Source of the DNA: an uncultured Erwinia sp.
GTDB taxonomy: Bacteria > Pseudomonadota > Gammaproteobacteria > Enterobacterales > Enterobacteriaceae
NCBI GenBank assembly: GCA_946221915.1
Contig: CAMIKG010000032.1
Coordinates: 1-50,708, forward strand
Direction: 5' to 3'
DNA: 50,708 nucleotides
Made by a program: the position numbers and the translations under genes. The notes under the pieces were generated by a model. The model did not search any database and had not been told where the DNA came from. It was given only the letters and a program-made list of their open reading frames with translations. Shown here piece by piece: positions 1 to 8,975 of this stretch; position 1 is the stretch's first letter, and each line of letters begins with the position of its first letter.

Positions 1-31
1 CCCTAACCCTCCCCCATTCAATGGGGGAGGG
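1..31 (-). repeat. REP-like palindromic repeat, copy 1
   Basis: An 11-bp perfect inverted repeat (positions 7-17 and 21-31, arm CCCTCCCCCAT) encloses a 3-nt loop. On the minus strand it is followed by TTAGGG, exactly as in the copy at 4300-4330. It lies just past the 3' end of pncB in the same orientation as that gene, so it may also mark the pncB transcript end. The window edge cuts the element, so a partner repeat cannot be assessed. Confidence 0.7.
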
Positions 32-72
32 AACTGGTTCGGAGTAATACAAGACGAGGGGTGATAACACCT

Positions 73-1278
73 TTAGCTGGCTTTTTTCACCCGCGGCAGG
101 TCGAACGCTTTGCGCAGAGCGCGCACAAACGCCTGATCCTGACAGATGGTTTTGCCCGGGCTGTCAGAGAGTTTCGCCACCGGTTTGCCGTTGCACTCCA
201 CCAGTTTAATCACGATATTCAGCGGCTTAACCTGGAGAATATCGCAGGTCAGGCGGGTGCCGATACCAAACACTACATTGGCGCGCTGGCCAAAGTGGCG
301 ATAGAGGTTGACGGCTTTTTCCAGGTCGAGATTATCGGAGAACACCAGCGTCTTGCTCAGCGGGTCGATATCCAGCCGCTGGTAGTGGGCGATGGCTTTT
401 TCTCCCCACTCGACCGGATCACCCGAGTCATGGCGCAGTCCCTGATAACGGCGGGCAAAGGCCGGGCCGAAATCACGCAGGAATGCGTCCATGGTAATAC
501 AGTCGGTGAGGGCGATACCCAGCTGATTGTCATATTCATCGAGCCACGCCTGCAGTGCCGCACGCTGGCTGTTGGCCAGCACCGGACTAATCTGCTGATG
601 TGCCTGGAACCACTCATGGGCCTGGGTGCCAACGGGTGCGATATTAAGCTGGCGGGCGATGTCATAATTGCTGGAGCCAACCAGCCAGGGGAATTGCTGC
701 TGCAGCGTGCTGACAATCGCCATCTGTACATCGTAAGAGAAACGGCGACGGGTGCCGAAATCCATCAGTTTGAAACGCGACATATCAAGGTCGGCGGTCA
801 GGCTGTTAAAGGCAGTCAGCTTATGCTGCAGATGGTCAACCGCCATCTCTGGCGTCACCTGTGGTGAACGGTGGCGGTGCACCACTTCGCTGATCAGTGC
901 CAGCAGCGGTACTTCCCACATAATCACTTCGCGCCACGGGCCAGCGATCCGAATATCGAGCTTGCCGTCATGGTTGCGTACCCGCACCTGTGACGGGTCG
1001 TAACGGAAATCACGCAGCCAGTCGAGATAGTCGCGGGTAAAGAAAGGCAGGCTGGCGAGATAACTATACTCGTCGTCGCTCAGCGCCAGTGAAGCCATCA
1101 GCGCAATCTGTTGCGCAATTTCATCGGCGTAAATACCTAACTGGTCGTCACCACGGCAGCGAAATTCCGCCGCAACGGAAACGTTATGGTAGCGGTGGAA
1201 CACGGCTTGCTGCATATGAAGCTTATAGGCATCGGTATCAAGCAGCGTGTGCAATATCGGGGAAGCTTGTCGTGTCAT
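73..1278 (-). CDS. pncB: Nicotinate phosphoribosyltransferase
   Basis: This cytoplasmic enzyme makes nicotinate mononucleotide from nicotinate and PRPP with ATP hydrolysis, in the Preiss-Handler NAD salvage pathway. The product is 401 aa, against 400 aa in E. coli, and is recognisable throughout. His221 in the GTQAHEW segment corresponds to the catalytic histidine that is phosphorylated in the enterobacterial enzyme. The HDSGDP segment in the phosphoribosyl-binding half is also present. The ATG at 1276-1278 gives the family-typical N-terminus. It is transcribed divergently from pepN, as in E. coli, and a palindromic repeat follows its stop codon. I found no NadR box of the form TGTTTA-N6-TAAACA upstream, so regulation by NadR is not supported from sequence. 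Confidence 0.97.
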   Translation of the reverse strand: MTRQASPILHTLLDTDAYKLHMQQAVFHRYHNVSVAAEFRCRGDDQLGIYADEIAQQIALMASLALSDDEYSYLASLPFFTRDYLDWLRDFRYDPSQVRVRNHDGKLDIRIAGPWREVIMWEVPLLALISEVVHRHRSPQVTPEMAVDHLQHKLTAFNSLTADLDMSRFKLMDFGTRRRFSYDVQMAIVSTLQQQFPWLVGSSNYDIARQLNIAPVGTQAHEWFQAHQQISPVLANSQRAALQAWLDEYDNQLGIALTDCITMDAFLRDFGPAFARRYQGLRHDSGDPVEWGEKAIAHYQRLDIDPLSKTLVFSDNLDLEKAVNLYRHFGQRANVVFGIGTRLTCDILQVKPLNIVIKLVECNGKPVAKLSDSPGKTICQDQAFVRALRKAFDLPRVKKAS

Positions 1279-1621
1279 AGTGCGTTTCAGCAGTCTCGCG
1301 CGCGGAGCGTTATCCCTGGATTACCCTAAGTCATTCAGGCTGCGCGATAAAAACGCCAGTGGCGTTATCAACAGTGCATCCGCAGCCCGAAGTATGACGG
1401 GTATAAGTAAAATGTCTCAATCAAGAGGCAGGAGTATAACCGCATATTCTGTTTTATGAACCTGATCACAGCACAAATAGGACAGTCAGGTCGAGGATAA
1501 AAAGTGCCATTGTTAACGAAATGTATCAATTGTCATCATTAGCGCCATTCTGCGTGGCAACCTGGGCGCAACAGGAATAGACTTGATTAGGTTAACTTTT
1601 TGATGACGTGAGAAGAATTCT
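1279..1621. other. Divergent pncB/pepN intergenic region
   Basis: This 343-bp spacer holds the promoters of both flanking genes. For pncB, a candidate sigma70 promoter reads on the minus strand: TTGAGA (complement of 1415-1420), 17 bp, TCATAC (complement of 1392-1397). No convincing pepN promoter could be fixed. The only translation signal seen is a weak GAGAAG 6 nt before the pepN ATG. No small ORF with a ribosome-binding site was found. Confidence 0.45.
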
Positions 1622-4240
1622 ATGACGCAACAGCCGCAAGCCAAGAATCGCCATGACTATCGTGCGCCGGATTACACCATTACCGATATTGATCTGACGT
1701 TTAACCTTGATGCCAGCACCACTCAGGTGACGGCTGTGAGCCGCATTAAGCGGCTGGGCGCCAGCAATGCCGCGCTGCGTCTGGACGGTGGCGACGCGCT
1801 GACGCTGATTTCACTGGAAGTGGATGACCAGCCATGGACGCACTACCAGCTGCAGGAAGGTGCGCTGGTGCTGGAGCAGTTGCCGGAAAACTTTATCTTA
1901 AAAATTATCAACGAGATTCATCCGGACAAGAACACCGCGCTGGAAGGTCTGTATCAGTCTGGCGCAGCGCTCTGTACCCAGTGTGAAGCGGAAGGTTTCC
2001 GTCATATCACTTGGTATCTCGATCGCCCGGATGTGCTGGCGCGCTTTACCACCACCATTATTGCCGACCGGGCGCGTTATCCATTCCTGCTGTCTAACGG
2101 CAACCGTCTTGACAGCGGACATCTCGAAGATGGTCGCCACTGGATGAAGTGGGAAGATCCGTTCCCGAAACCATGCTATCTGTTTGCGCTGGTGGCGGGC
2201 GATTTCGATGTGCTGCGCGACAGCTTTACCACCCGCTCCGGCCGCGATGTGGCGCTGGAGATTTATGTCGATCGCGGCAATCTGGATCGTGCTGACTGGG
2301 CGATGACCTCGCTGAAGAACAGTATGAAATGGGATGAAGAACGCTTTGGTCTGGAGTATGACCTCGACATCTTTATGATCGTCGCCGTGGATTTCTTTAA
2401 TATGGGCGCGATGGAGAATAAAGGGCTGAACGTCTTTAACTCCAAATATGTGCTGGCGAAGGCGGAAACTGCCACAGACAAAGATTACCTCGGCATTGAA
2501 GCGGTCATCGGCCACGAATATTTCCATAACTGGACCGGTAACCGTGTTACCTGTCGCGACTGGTTCCAGCTGAGCCTGAAAGAGGGACTGACGGTGTTCC
2601 GCGATCAGGAATTCAGTTCCGATCTCGGCTCACGTGCGGTGAACCGTATTGATAACGTGCGCGTGATGCGCGGTGCGCAGTTCGCGGAAGACGCCAGCCC
2701 GATGGCGCACCCGATTCGTCCTGAGCAGGTCATTGAAATGAATAACTTCTATACCCTGACGGTGTATGAGAAGGGTTCAGAAGTGATCCGCATGATGCAC
2801 ACCCTGCTGGGCGAAGAGAATTTCCAGAAGGGGATGCAGCTGTATTTCGAGCGTCACGACGGCAGCGCGGCGACCTGTGATGATTTTGTGCAGGCGATGG
2901 AGGATGCGTCGAATGTCGATCTGTCACAGTTCCGCCGCTGGTACAGCCAGTCCGGCACGCCGGTGCTGAGCATTCGCGATGACTATAACCCGGAGCTGGA
3001 GCAGTACACGCTGCATGTCACGCAGATGACGCCGCCCACTGCCGATCAGAAACAGAAGCTGCCGCTGCATATTCCGCTGGATATTGAGCTGTACGACGGC
3101 GAAGGCAAGGTGATTCCGCTGCAGCACAATGGTCATCCGGTGCACCACGTGCTGAATGTCACCGAGTCGTTCCAGAGCTTTGTGTTTGACCATGTTTACT
3201 TCCAGCCTGTGCCGTCGCTGCTGCGCGAGTTTTCCGCGCCGGTGAAGCTGGACTATAACTGGAGCGATGCGCAGCTGACTTTCCTGATGCGTCACGCGCG
3301 CAATGACTTCGCGCGCTGGGATGCTGCGCAGAGTCTGCTGGCGACGTATATTAAGCTGAATGTTGCGCGTCACCAGCAGGGACAACCGCTGTCGCTGCCG
3401 CTGCATGTGGCAGATGCGTTCCGCGCGGTGCTGCTGGATGAAGGTCGTGATCCGGCGCTGACGGCGTTAATTCTGACGCTGCCGAGTGAGAATGAGATCG
3501 CCGAGCTGTTCGATATCATCGATCCTGAAGCCAATGCCGCAGTGCGTGAAGCGCTGGTGCGCACGCTGGCAACGGAGCTGACGGATGAGCTTCTGGCGGT
3601 GTACCGCGCGAACCAGAGCAGTGACTACCGCGTCGAGCATGCGGAAATCGGCAAACGTTCACTGAAAAATGTCTGCCTCGGTTATCTGGCATTTGGTGAT
3701 ACTCAGCTCGCGGACAAGCTGGTGACCACGCAGTATCAAAACGCTAATAATATGACCGATGCGCTGGCGGCGTTGTCGGCGGCGGTCGCGGCGCAGTTGC
3801 CGTGTCGTGAAGCGTTGCTGGCGCACTTTGATGAGCGCTGGCATGAAGATGGTCTGGTGATGGACAAGTGGTTTATTCTGCAGTCCACCAGCCCGGCGGC
3901 GGATGTGCTGGCGCGGGTACGTGCGCTGTTGCAGCACCGTTCTTTCAGCATGGGCAACCCGAACCGCGTGCGTTCACTGATTGGCGCGTTTGCTTCGGCC
4001 AACCCGTCCGCGTTCCATGCTATCGACGGCAGCGGTTATCAGTTCCTGGTGGAGATGCTGACCGATCTCAATACGCGTAACCCGCAGGTGGCGGCGCGGA
4101 TGATTGAGCCACTGATTCGTCTGAAGCGCTATGATGAGACGCGTCAGGGGCTGATGCGTCAGGCGCTGGAGCAGCTGAAAGGACTGGATAAGTTGTCGGG
4201 TGATCTGTATGAGAAAATCAGTAAGGCGCTGAGTGCGTGA
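1622..4240 (+). CDS. pepN: Aminopeptidase N (M1 family)
   Basis: PepN is the major broad-specificity zinc aminopeptidase of the enterobacterial cytosol and removes N-terminal residues from peptides late in protein breakdown. The protein is 872 aa (E. coli 870). The substrate-binding GAMEN motif is at residues 262-266. The zinc site HEYFH is at 298-302, with the third ligand Glu321 in LKEGLTVF. The long C-terminal helical domain is complete. Its ATG follows a weak GAGAAG ribosome-binding site. It runs alone and divergently from pncB. A REPIN-like repeat lies 60 bp past its stop codon. Confidence 0.98.
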   Translation: MTQQPQAKNRHDYRAPDYTITDIDLTFNLDASTTQVTAVSRIKRLGASNAALRLDGGDALTLISLEVDDQPWTHYQLQEGALVLEQLPENFILKIINEIHPDKNTALEGLYQSGAALCTQCEAEGFRHITWYLDRPDVLARFTTTIIADRARYPFLLSNGNRLDSGHLEDGRHWMKWEDPFPKPCYLFALVAGDFDVLRDSFTTRSGRDVALEIYVDRGNLDRADWAMTSLKNSMKWDEERFGLEYDLDIFMIVAVDFFNMGAMENKGLNVFNSKYVLAKAETATDKDYLGIEAVIGHEYFHNWTGNRVTCRDWFQLSLKEGLTVFRDQEFSSDLGSRAVNRIDNVRVMRGAQFAEDASPMAHPIRPEQVIEMNNFYTLTVYEKGSEVIRMMHTLLGEENFQKGMQLYFERHDGSAATCDDFVQAMEDASNVDLSQFRRWYSQSGTPVLSIRDDYNPELEQYTLHVTQMTPPTADQKQKLPLHIPLDIELYDGEGKVIPLQHNGHPVHHVLNVTESFQSFVFDHVYFQPVPSLLREFSAPVKLDYNWSDAQLTFLMRHARNDFARWDAAQSLLATYIKLNVARHQQGQPLSLPLHVADAFRAVLLDEGRDPALTALILTLPSENEIAELFDIIDPEANAAVREALVRTLATELTDELLAVYRANQSSDYRVEHAEIGKRSLKNVCLGYLAFGDTQLADKLVTTQYQNANNMTDALAALSAAVAAQLPCREALLAHFDERWHEDGLVMDKWFILQSTSPAADVLARVRALLQHRSFSMGNPNRVRSLIGAFASANPSAFHAIDGSGYQFLVEMLTDLNTRNPQVAARMIEPLIRLKRYDETRQGLMRQALEQLKGLDKLSGDLYEKISKALSA

Positions 4241-4299
4241 ACTGAATATCAGTAGGGCAGGATCTTGCCCTCTGATTATCAGGCATCGCTGATCTGATC

Positions 4300-4405
4300 C
4301 CCTCCCCCATAAAATGGGGGAGGGTTAGGGAGGGGGAGCAAACGGTTAAGATGCTGAGTTTTCTGCTCCCCCCATCCCGGCCTTCCCCCGCATCGCGGGG
4401 GAAGG
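4300..4405 (+). repeat. REPIN-like inverted pair of REP palindromes
   Basis: Two 11-3-11 palindromes lie in opposite orientation. The first (4300-4310 and 4314-4324) has arm CCCTCCCCCAT and continues into TTAGGGAGGGGGAGCA. The second (4381-4391 and 4395-4405) has arm CCTTCCCCCGC and is preceded by TGCTCCCCCCATCCCGG. The reverse complement of the second unit lines up with the first over about 26 bases, so the pair forms an inverted doublet around a 27-nt spacer. This is the architecture of a REPIN. The first palindrome is the same unit as the one at 1-31 with a different loop. It fills most of the pepN-ssuB gap. Confidence 0.7.
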
Positions 4406-4500
4406 AGCTGCTGCAGCCACCTGCAGGCAAGTCTGCAAGCTCGTAAAAGCAGACCCCAGAAAAGCTCTCTCTCCAGGCGAATCAGCATCAGGCTAACTTC

Positions 4501-5289
4501 TCAGCGTTGTGCAAACCGCCTTTCCGGCTCCGCGGTTACACGCGTCATCACCCGATCCAGCACTTCCGCCTCCAGCTCTGCCAGTTTTGCTGAGCCGCGG
4601 CGACGTGGACGCGGCAGATCAACCGTCAGATCCAGTCCGATCCGGCCTTCTTCTATCAGCAAGACGCGATCCGCCAGTGCCACCGCTTCACTGACATCGT
4701 GTGTCACCAGCAGCACGGTAAAGTGGTGTTGCTGCCAGAGCGATTCGATCAGTCCCTGCATTTCAATACGCGTCAGAGCATCCAGTGCGCCGAGCGGTTC
4801 ATCTAGCAGCAGCAGTCCCGGGCGATGGATCAGCGCGCGCGCCAGCGCCACACGCTGCTTCTGGCCGCCGGAAAGCGCTGCAGGCCATTCGTCAGCACGA
4901 TCCGCCAGCCCCACGGCCTCCAGCGCCTCCAGTGCTGCCTGGCGCCAGCTTTTACCGCGCAGGCCGAGGCCAACATTATCAATCACGCTTTTCCACGGCA
5001 GCAGACGAGCGTCCTGGAACATCAGACGCGTATCCTCGCGTGCCGCGCTGAGCGGTGCGCTGCCCGCCAGCAGCTCGCCATGGCTGGCATGTTCCAGCCC
5101 GGCCAGCAGGCGCAGCAGGGTACTTTTACCACAACCGCTGCGGCCCACCACGGCGACAAACTGACCTGCCGGAATATGCAGGTTGATATCACTGAGGATG
5201 GTGCGCCCGCTGTACTGTTTGCTGACGCCGTTGATCACCAGTGGCGTCCCGGCATTGAGGCGTGCCGGAGAGAGATTGACTGCACTCAT
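4501..5289 (-). CDS. ssuB: Aliphatic sulfonate ABC transporter ATPase
   Basis: SsuB drives import of alkanesulfonates by the SsuABC transporter at the inner membrane. The 262-aa protein has a Walker A at residues 49-57 (GRSGCGKST), an LSGGQKQR signature at 139-146 and a Walker B at 159-164 (LLLLDE), then an H-loop histidine in LLVTHD. Its start overlaps the ssuC stop by 4 nt (ATGA), so the two are translationally coupled. It is the last gene of ssuEADCB. The N-terminus has about 20 residues ahead of the ABC core, as in the E. coli protein. Confidence 0.95.
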   Translation of the reverse strand: MSAVNLSPARLNAGTPLVINGVSKQYSGRTILSDINLHIPAGQFVAVVGRSGCGKSTLLRLLAGLEHASHGELLAGSAPLSAAREDTRLMFQDARLLPWKSVIDNVGLGLRGKSWRQAALEALEAVGLADRADEWPAALSGGQKQRVALARALIHRPGLLLLDEPLGALDALTRIEMQGLIESLWQQHHFTVLLVTHDVSEAVALADRVLLIEEGRIGLDLTVDLPRPRRRGSAKLAELEAEVLDRVMTRVTAEPERRFAQR

Positions 5290-6077
5290 GCATTTTCCTC
5301 CTTCAGTTGATAAGCCGGATGCCAGCGCAGCCAGACGCGCTCCAGCAGTTGCGCGCTGACATCCGCCAGTTTACCGAGCAGGGCATAGAGAATAATCGCC
5401 ACCACTACCACATCTGTTTGCAGAAACTCGCGCGCATTCATCGCCAGATAGCCAATGCCGGAGTTAGCGGAAATGGTCTCAGCCACAATCAGCGTCAGCC
5501 ACATCAGGCCGAGGGCAAAGCGAACGCCGACCATAATCGAGGGCAGGGCGCCAGGCAGGATCACCTGGACAAACAGGCTCCAGCCGGACAAACCATAGCT
5601 GCGCGCCATTTCTACCAGCCCGCGGTCGATATTGCGTATGCCGTGATAAGTATTGAGATAAATCGGGAACAGGGTGCCGAGCGCCACCAGGAAAATTTTG
5701 GCCGCTTCATCAATGCCAAACCACAGGATCACCAGCGGGATCAGCGCCAGATGCGGCACGTTACGCAGCATTTGCACCGAGGTGTCGAGCAGGCGTTCGC
5801 CCCAGCGCGACATACCGGTAATCAGTCCCAGCAGCAGGCCAATCGCGCCGCCGATGCTGAAACCAATCAGTGCGCGCCAGCCGCTGATTGCCAGATGTTG
5901 CCACAGTTCACCGCTGGCGGATAAGCGCCAGAAGGTGAGGACAATATTTTCCGGCGACGGCAAAATACGCGTCGACAGCAGACCGGTTTGTGACGCGATC
6001 TGCCAGATGACAATCAGTAAGACCGGCAGCGCCCATGGCGCCAGCTGATTCACCAGCCGTTTTGCAGCTTTGCTCAT
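5286..6077 (-). CDS. ssuC: Aliphatic sulfonate ABC transporter permease
   Basis: This is the membrane channel subunit of SsuABC. The 263-aa protein has an N-terminal membrane anchor and about five further hydrophobic segments. A BPD-type coupling loop lies around residues 155-185 (MARSYGLSGWSLF region), where SsuB docks. Length and sequence match the E. coli SsuC family. It sits 9 bp after ssuD and overlaps ssuB by 4 nt. The related taurine permease TauC is the main alternative, but the operon context with ssuD and ssuE decides for SsuC. Confidence 0.94.
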   Translation of the reverse strand: MSKAAKRLVNQLAPWALPVLLIVIWQIASQTGLLSTRILPSPENIVLTFWRLSASGELWQHLAISGWRALIGFSIGGAIGLLLGLITGMSRWGERLLDTSVQMLRNVPHLALIPLVILWFGIDEAAKIFLVALGTLFPIYLNTYHGIRNIDRGLVEMARSYGLSGWSLFVQVILPGALPSIMVGVRFALGLMWLTLIVAETISANSGIGYLAMNAREFLQTDVVVVAIILYALLGKLADVSAQLLERVWLRWHPAYQLKEENA

Positions 6078-6086
6078 CGCGCCTCC

Positions 6087-7232
6087 CTAGCTTTGCGACA
6101 CTTTTTGCGGCGCAAAGTCGTGGCCGACATGTTCGCCATGGGCCGTCACATTAAAACGCTGTGGAACCTCAGGCACGTTCAGATCAAGGTGCGGGAACAA
6201 CAGTTCGCCGACGCGATACGCCTCTTCCAGATGCGGGTAGCCAGAGAGAATAAAGGTTTCAATGCCGAGATCGGCATACTCCTGCATCCGCGCCGCCACG
6301 GTTGGGCCATCACCAACCAGCGCGGTGCCCGCGCCGCCGCGCACCAGGCCAACGCCTGCCCACAGGTTCGGGCTGATTTCCAGTTTATCGCGACGCCCAC
6401 CGTGCAGCGCCAGCATGCGGTGCTGACCAACGGAATCGGTGCGCGACAGTAAGGTTTGCGCTTTAGCGATGGTGGCGTCATCGAGATTAGCAATCAGTTT
6501 ATCTGCGGCCTGCCAGGCTTCTTCGTTGGTTTCACGCACGATCACATGCAGACGAATACCGAAGCGCACTTTACGACCCTGTGCGGCCGCTTTGGCGCGC
6601 ACGGTGTCGATTTTCTCTTTCACCTGCGCAGGCGGTTCGCCCCAGGTGAGATAGACATCCACCTGTTCGGCAGCCAGATCCTGCGCTGCATCCGACGATC
6701 CACCAAACCACAGTGGTGGACGCGGCTGCTGCACCGGTTTAAACATCAGCCGTGCGCCGCGTACGTGGACATGCTTGCCTTCATAGTCGACGGTTTCGCC
6801 TTCCAGCACGCGCCGCCAGACACGGGTAAATTCAGCCGATTCCGCATAGCGTTCACGGTGGTCGAGGAACACGCCGTCGCCCGCCAGCTCTTCTGCATCA
6901 CCGCCGGTCACCAGGTTAAACAGCGCACGACCATTGGACAGGCGATCCAGCGTGGCGGCCTGGCGCGCGGCCTGGGTTGGCGAGATAACGCCCGGGCGCA
7001 AGGCGACCAGAAAACGCAGGCGTTGCGTCACCGGAATCAGTGAGGCGGCCACCAGCCAGGCATCCTCGCAGGAACGGCCGGTGGGGATCAGTACGCCACC
7101 AAAGCCGAGGCGATCCGCCGCCTGCGCGATCTGCTGCAGGTAAGCGTGATCCACCGGGCGCGCACCTTCGGAGGTACCAAGATAGTGACCATCACCGTGA
7201 GTGGGCAGAAACCAGAAGACAGAAAGGCTCAT
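6087..7232 (-). CDS. ssuD: FMNH2-dependent alkanesulfonate monooxygenase
   Basis: SsuD cleaves the C-S bond of alkanesulfonates, using FMNH2 and oxygen to release sulfite and an aldehyde, so that sulfonates serve as sulfur source. The 381-aa product has the same length as E. coli SsuD and belongs to the bacterial luciferase-like fold, seen in the LVTGGDAEEL and LRFLVALRPG segments. FMNH2 comes from SsuE encoded in the same operon. It begins 14 bp after ssuA. RutA, encoded later in this window, is a distant relative with a different substrate. Confidence 0.97.
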   Translation of the reverse strand: MSLSVFWFLPTHGDGHYLGTSEGARPVDHAYLQQIAQAADRLGFGGVLIPTGRSCEDAWLVAASLIPVTQRLRFLVALRPGVISPTQAARQAATLDRLSNGRALFNLVTGGDAEELAGDGVFLDHRERYAESAEFTRVWRRVLEGETVDYEGKHVHVRGARLMFKPVQQPRPPLWFGGSSDAAQDLAAEQVDVYLTWGEPPAQVKEKIDTVRAKAAAQGRKVRFGIRLHVIVRETNEEAWQAADKLIANLDDATIAKAQTLLSRTDSVGQHRMLALHGGRRDKLEISPNLWAGVGLVRGGAGTALVGDGPTVAARMQEYADLGIETFILSGYPHLEEAYRVGELLFPHLDLNVPEVPQRFNVTAHGEHVGHDFAPQKVSQS

Positions 7233-7246
7233 GATGTGCTCCTTGA

Positions 7247-8206
7247 TTATTGGGCGGCGTTGTCGTGCCAGATGCGGCTGGCAATCTCAACTTTCACCGG
7301 AATTAAGTGGCTGTCATAAAACAGGTCAGCAGTCTGCTGCTGGGCTTTGGCGGTCTTGTCACTGACCGGCGCAATGGTGGTTGGCGGACGGTGGCTGAGA
7401 TAACTCGCCAGCACCGGCTTTGGCAGCCCCATTGCCTGCGCCAGCAGGTCGATACTCTCGTCGCGCTGGCTCTGCGTCAGCGCATCGGCTTCGGTAAAGG
7501 TCGTCAGCACCTGGCGGACAAACGGGCCGTTGGCCTCAGCGAAGCTGCGTGTGGCGAGATAGAAGGAGCCGGTCAGATTCAGGTCGCTGCCGTCTTTCAA
7601 TACCCGCACATTGCCCTGCAGCAGCGCAGCGGAGTAGTAAGGGTCCCAGATAGCCCAGGCATCGACATCACCCTGCTGGAAGGCGGCGCGCGCGTCAGCA
7701 GGCGTCAGAAAAGTTGGTTTAATATCGCTGAAATCGAGACCTGCCTGTTTCAGCGCGCGCAGCAGCAGATTGTGCGAACTGGAGCCTTTCTGGAAAGCGA
7801 CTTTATGCCCTTTCAGATCGGCGACGGTTTTCAGCGGGCTGTCTTTCGGCACCAGAATCACTTCCGCCTGTGGCTTCGCCGGTTCTGAGCCGACATACAG
7901 CAGATCCGCGCCCGCCGCCTGGGCAAAGATCGGCGGGATATCGCCGGTGCTGCCGAGATCGATGCTGCCGACATTCAGCGCTTCAAGCATTTGCGGCCCG
8001 GCCGGGAACTCGACCCATTTGATGGTGGTGGTGGGGAATTTCTTCTCCAGCAGCTGGTGGGATTTCGCCAGCACCATGCTGACCGATCCTTTCTGGTAAC
8101 CAATGCGGAACTCTTTTGGTGCATTTTCCGCAGCGCTGGCCTGGCTGCCCACTGCCAGCAGCGCACTGAGCGCCATACCCGAGAGCAGATAACGTAGTCC
8201 TTTCAT
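7247..8206 (-). CDS. ssuA: Aliphatic sulfonate-binding periplasmic protein
   Basis: SsuA captures sulfonates in the periplasm and delivers them to SsuBC. The start is set at the ATG at 8204-8206: an AGGAG lies 7 nt upstream and the N-terminus reads as a Sec signal peptide (MKGLRYLL, hydrophobic core, cleavage near SQASA-AEN). The upstream in-frame ATG at 8290 would put 28 charged residues ahead of the signal peptide and overlap ssuE, so it is rejected. The mature part is an SBP-type fold with the family-typical DIGSTGD-like segment (residues about 82-90). Length is 319 aa, as in E. coli. Confidence 0.95.
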   Translation of the reverse strand: MKGLRYLLSGMALSALLAVGSQASAAENAPKEFRIGYQKGSVSMVLAKSHQLLEKKFPTTTIKWVEFPAGPQMLEALNVGSIDLGSTGDIPPIFAQAAGADLLYVGSEPAKPQAEVILVPKDSPLKTVADLKGHKVAFQKGSSSHNLLLRALKQAGLDFSDIKPTFLTPADARAAFQQGDVDAWAIWDPYYSAALLQGNVRVLKDGSDLNLTGSFYLATRSFAEANGPFVRQVLTTFTEADALTQSQRDESIDLLAQAMGLPKPVLASYLSHRPPTTIAPVSDKTAKAQQQTADLFYDSHLIPVKVEIASRIWHDNAAQ

Positions 8207-8219
8207 GCTGCAGCTCCTG

Positions 8220-8771
8220 TTATACGGCTTTCGCCAGCGGTGGACGGCGGCGCGACAGCGCATGCCAGAAGGTATCCAGAGCGTCATCAAGACGCGCTGC
8301 CAGTGTCTGGTTCACTTCGGGCTGACGGTCGTAGTGGCTGATTTGCGAATCATCGGCAAACACGCCGTGCAGGATCTCCTGTGCTTTCAGCGCATTCAGC
8401 ACCGGTTTCAGCGCATAGTCCACCGCCAGCATATGGGCGACGGTGCCGCCAGTGGCCAGCGGTAACACCACTTTATGTTCCAGCGCACGCTCTGGCAGCA
8501 GATCCAGCAGCGTTTTCAGCGCACCGGAGAAGGAGGCTTTATATACGGGTGTGGCGACAATCACCCCGTCGGCGGTTTCCAGATCCTGCTTCAGCGCCTG
8601 CAGCGCCGGTGAGTCAAAACGCGCATACAGCAGATCTTCTGGCTGGAAGTTATGCAGATTCCATGGGATCACTTCCACTCCGCGCTTTTCCAGTTCCGCC
8701 TGGCACAGGGTTAACAGTGCGGTGGAACGGGAAGGGTAGCGAGGGCTTCCCGCCAGAGTAATAACGCGCAT
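8220..8771 (-). CDS. ssuE: NADPH-dependent FMN reductase
   Basis: SsuE reduces FMN with NAD(P)H and supplies FMNH2 to SsuD. The 183-aa product has the flavodoxin-like NADPH-dependent FMN reductase fold. The N-terminal phosphate-binding loop reads LAGSPRYPSRS (residues 5-15) and the GVIVATPVYKASFSG segment forms part of the flavin site. It is a few residues shorter at the C-terminus than the roughly 191-aa E. coli protein. An AAGGAG ribosome-binding site precedes the ATG. It is the first gene of ssuEADCB, followed 13 bp later by ssuA. Confidence 0.95.
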   Translation of the reverse strand: MRVITLAGSPRYPSRSTALLTLCQAELEKRGVEVIPWNLHNFQPEDLLYARFDSPALQALKQDLETADGVIVATPVYKASFSGALKTLLDLLPERALEHKVVLPLATGGTVAHMLAVDYALKPVLNALKAQEILHGVFADDSQISHYDRQPEVNQTLAARLDDALDTFWHALSRRRPPLAKAV

Positions 8772-8782
8772 AGAGACTCCTT

Positions 8783-8797
8783 ATAACTATTAGTTAT
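8783..8797. promoter_or_regulatory. Perfect inverted repeat ahead of ssuE
   Basis: The 15-bp sequence ATAACTATTAGTTAT is a perfect 7-1-7 palindrome located 11 bp before the ssuE start codon. It lies in the region where the promoter and the CysB/Cbl-type activator sites of ssu operons are expected. LysR-type regulators favour interrupted AT-rich palindromes, so this could be an operator half or a promoter-overlapping site. The assignment to any regulator is inference. Confidence 0.4.
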
Positions 8798-8923
8798 TGA
8801 ACGACTATTTTTCAGAACAGGTAAAAGTATCCTGGCAGAGCGCGAACAGGCGTTTAAATGATTTTTCCGGGAAATCTAAGTCAGATTTGCGATTTGAGCC
8901 GTGCAGGTTGGGGCTGTTGCGAT

Positions 8924-8939
8924 GAAAACGTTTGCGTTT
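8924..8939 (+). promoter_or_regulatory. PurR operator of pyrD
   Basis: GAAAACGTTTGCGTTT matches the PurR box consensus ACGCAAACGTTTGCGT at the central AACGTTTGCGT core. It sits about 37 bp upstream of the probable pyrD -10 element (GATAAT, 8976-8981), the arrangement known for pyrD in E. coli. Purine-dependent repression of pyrD by PurR is established in that species. Confidence 0.8.
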
Positions 8940-8975
8940 TTGTCCTGAGTCCTGTTTTTTCTGCGCGCGATGCCG

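Noticed and set aside
73..867. 268-codon plus-strand ORF opposite pncB
   Set aside because: It is a shadow of pncB, which matches its family over its full length.
4381..4405. Hairpin as an ssuB terminator
   Set aside because: The arm pairs well but lacks a T-tract on the minus strand, and it is better explained as the second half of the REPIN-like doublet.
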